A stretch of 5,948 nt of DNA from an uncultured Eubacteriales bacterium (GTDB lineage: Bacteria; Bacillota_A; Clostridia; Christensenellales; Aristaeellaceae), in the NCBI GenBank assembly GCA_902795555.1, contig CADBLV010000414.1, forward strand, positions 1-5,948. Direction: 5' to 3'. Of the stretch, positions 5,394 through 5,948 are shown in pieces. The translations under genes were made by a program, and so were the position numbers. The notes beneath the pieces are model-generated. The model was not told where the DNA came from and did no database searches. It was given only the letters and a program-made list of their open reading frames with translations. Positions within the stretch are counted from its first letter, which is position 1; each line of letters opens with the position of its first letter.

Positions 5394-5948
5394 TCGCCAG
5401 ACTCCTCAGCAGTTGTTTCACTTCTTCCGCCACGAAGTAAATCTCCTCTTCCGTAATCTGCGTGGAGGAAGGGATGTTCAAAATGCGGTTCGCATAGTAA
5501 GGTGCCTTTTCCAGCTGATAGGTCTCTTCGCTCATATACGGTTTCTGTTCGTTGATCAGTCCCCAGATCGGCCGGGTCTCAATGCCCCGTTCGTGCAGTG
5601 CGATCACGATCTCCCGCATGGAGGCAGATATCCGTTTCCTGTCAATCTGCAGCGAATAGAACCATTTGTTGGATTCTGTCCCTTCCCGGAAGGGAATTAG
5701 CGAAGCCAGATCAAACGCGGCAAACAGCTCCCTGTACAGCTCGTAATTCCGCTGCTTCCGCCGGATGAATTCCGACAGTTCTTCCATCTGGGCACACCCA
5801 ATGGCCGCCTGAACGTTCGTCATCCGGTAGTTGTATCCAATTTCGTCGTGAATATAGTAGTGCGGGTCGGTCTTCGCCTGAGTGGAAAGGAAACGGATAT
5901 GATTCACCGTTTTCGGATTCCGTGCGGTCACGGCGCCGCCGCCGCCGG
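5386..5948 (-). CDS. legC: LegC-family PLP-dependent sugar aminotransferase (C-terminal half, 5' partial)
   Basis: This is the C-terminal 186 residues of a DegT/DnrJ/EryC1/StrS-type aminotransferase, a PLP enzyme that transfers an amino group from an amino acid, usually glutamate, onto a nucleotide-linked 4-keto sugar in the cytoplasm. The visible part begins with a four-glycine run followed by AVTARNP, the segment that in this family directly follows the PLP-binding lysine; the lysine itself is just off the window. Next come LSTQAKTDP, YIHDEIGYNYRMTN and AAIGCAQMEEL, which are characteristic of the LegC branch (legionaminic acid C4 aminotransferase). Further on, RPIWGL and KAPYYANRILNIPSS are the family's C-terminal landmarks. 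An apparent GTG start at 5931 is only an internal valine codon, because the frame stays open to the edge and family homology continues. Usual length is about 380-400 residues, so roughly half is missing. The stop (TAA) lies inside the start of the nucleotidyltransferase gene, an 8-base overlap. A related aminotransferase acting on another 4-keto sugar is the main alternative. Confidence 0.88.
   Translation of the reverse strand, partial: GGGGAVTARNPKTVNHIRFLSTQAKTDPHYYIHDEIGYNYRMTNVQAAIGCAQMEELSEFIRRKQRNYELYRELFAAFDLASLIPFREGTESNKWFYSLQIDRKRISASMREIVIALHERGIETRPIWGLINEQKPYMSEETYQLEKAPYYANRILNIPSSTQITEEEIYFVAEEVKQLLRSLANG
5402..5407 (-). promoter_or_regulatory. Ribosome binding site of the nucleotidyltransferase gene
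   Basis: GAGGAG lies eight bases before the ATG at 5393, within the final codons of the aminotransferase gene. It supports the start that creates the 8-base overlap. Confidence 0.75.

Noticed and set aside
4665..5456. Plus-strand open frame of 263 codons
   Set aside because: Antisense to the CBS-nucleotidyltransferase and the end of LegC, both clearly real. There is no domain signal.
5929..5931. GTG at 5931 as the start of a short 181-residue gene
   Set aside because: The frame stays open to the edge and the upstream glycine codons match the family, so this is an internal valine codon of a gene truncated by the window.
5932..5948. GCC-repeat tract at the right edge as a microsatellite
   Set aside because: In frame it encodes the conserved polyglycine segment after the PLP lysine in LegC-family aminotransferases, so protein function explains it.

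Overview
The window is one continuous stretch of minus-strand genes that looks like part of a single operon for making and attaching a nonulosonic (sialic-acid-like) sugar of the legionaminic acid type. Read in the direction of transcription (from high to low coordinates) it holds: the C-terminal half of a LegC-family PLP aminotransferase (5948-5386, 5' end off the window), a PtmE-like sugar-1-phosphate nucleotidyltransferase with N-terminal CBS domains (5393-4335), a NeuB/LegI-family nonulosonate synthase (4338-3328), a family 2 glycosyltransferase with an extra C-terminal Rossmann-like domain (3313-2111), an ATP-grasp ligase-like protein (2046-742), and a short-chain dehydrogenase/reductase (752-1, lacking only its extreme C-terminus). 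The last one has no in-window stop codon and was found by translating the left edge directly.

The genes are tightly packed. LegC and PtmE overlap by 8 bases, PtmE and NeuB by an ATGA overlap of 4, and the ATP-grasp and SDR genes by 11. NeuB and the glycosyltransferase are separated by 14 bases. Almost every start is preceded by a good Shine-Dalgarno sequence, usually inside the previous gene. The only real gap is 64 bases (2047-2110), between the glycosyltransferase and the ATP-grasp gene. It has no convincing terminator and only a weak promoter-like pair, so read-through from the upstream genes is the simplest reading. There is no gene-free stretch over 300 bases, and I see no RNA gene, mobile element, CRISPR array or long repeat.

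Functional reading: in Campylobacter the CMP-legionaminic acid pathway uses PtmE to make a GDP-activated hexosamine, then a dehydratase (LegB), an aminotransferase (LegC), an acetyltransferase (LegH), a hydrolysing epimerase (LegG), a PEP-condensing synthase (LegI) and a CMP-transferase (LegF/PtmB). This window supplies the LegC, PtmE and LegI-like steps and possibly a PtmA-like SDR. The remaining steps would have to lie outside it. The glycosyltransferase probably helps build the surface glycan or glycoprotein that carries the sugar. The ATP-grasp protein and the SDR, translationally coupled to each other, are the least predictable part and could tailor the sugar.

Organism: GC content looks to be roughly 50-55 percent from lines sampled by eye. 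Strong purine-rich Shine-Dalgarno sites and mostly ATG starts fit a moderate-GC Clostridia-like Firmicute, but this is a weak inference. No gene here fixes the taxonomy, and the pathway occurs in many phyla.
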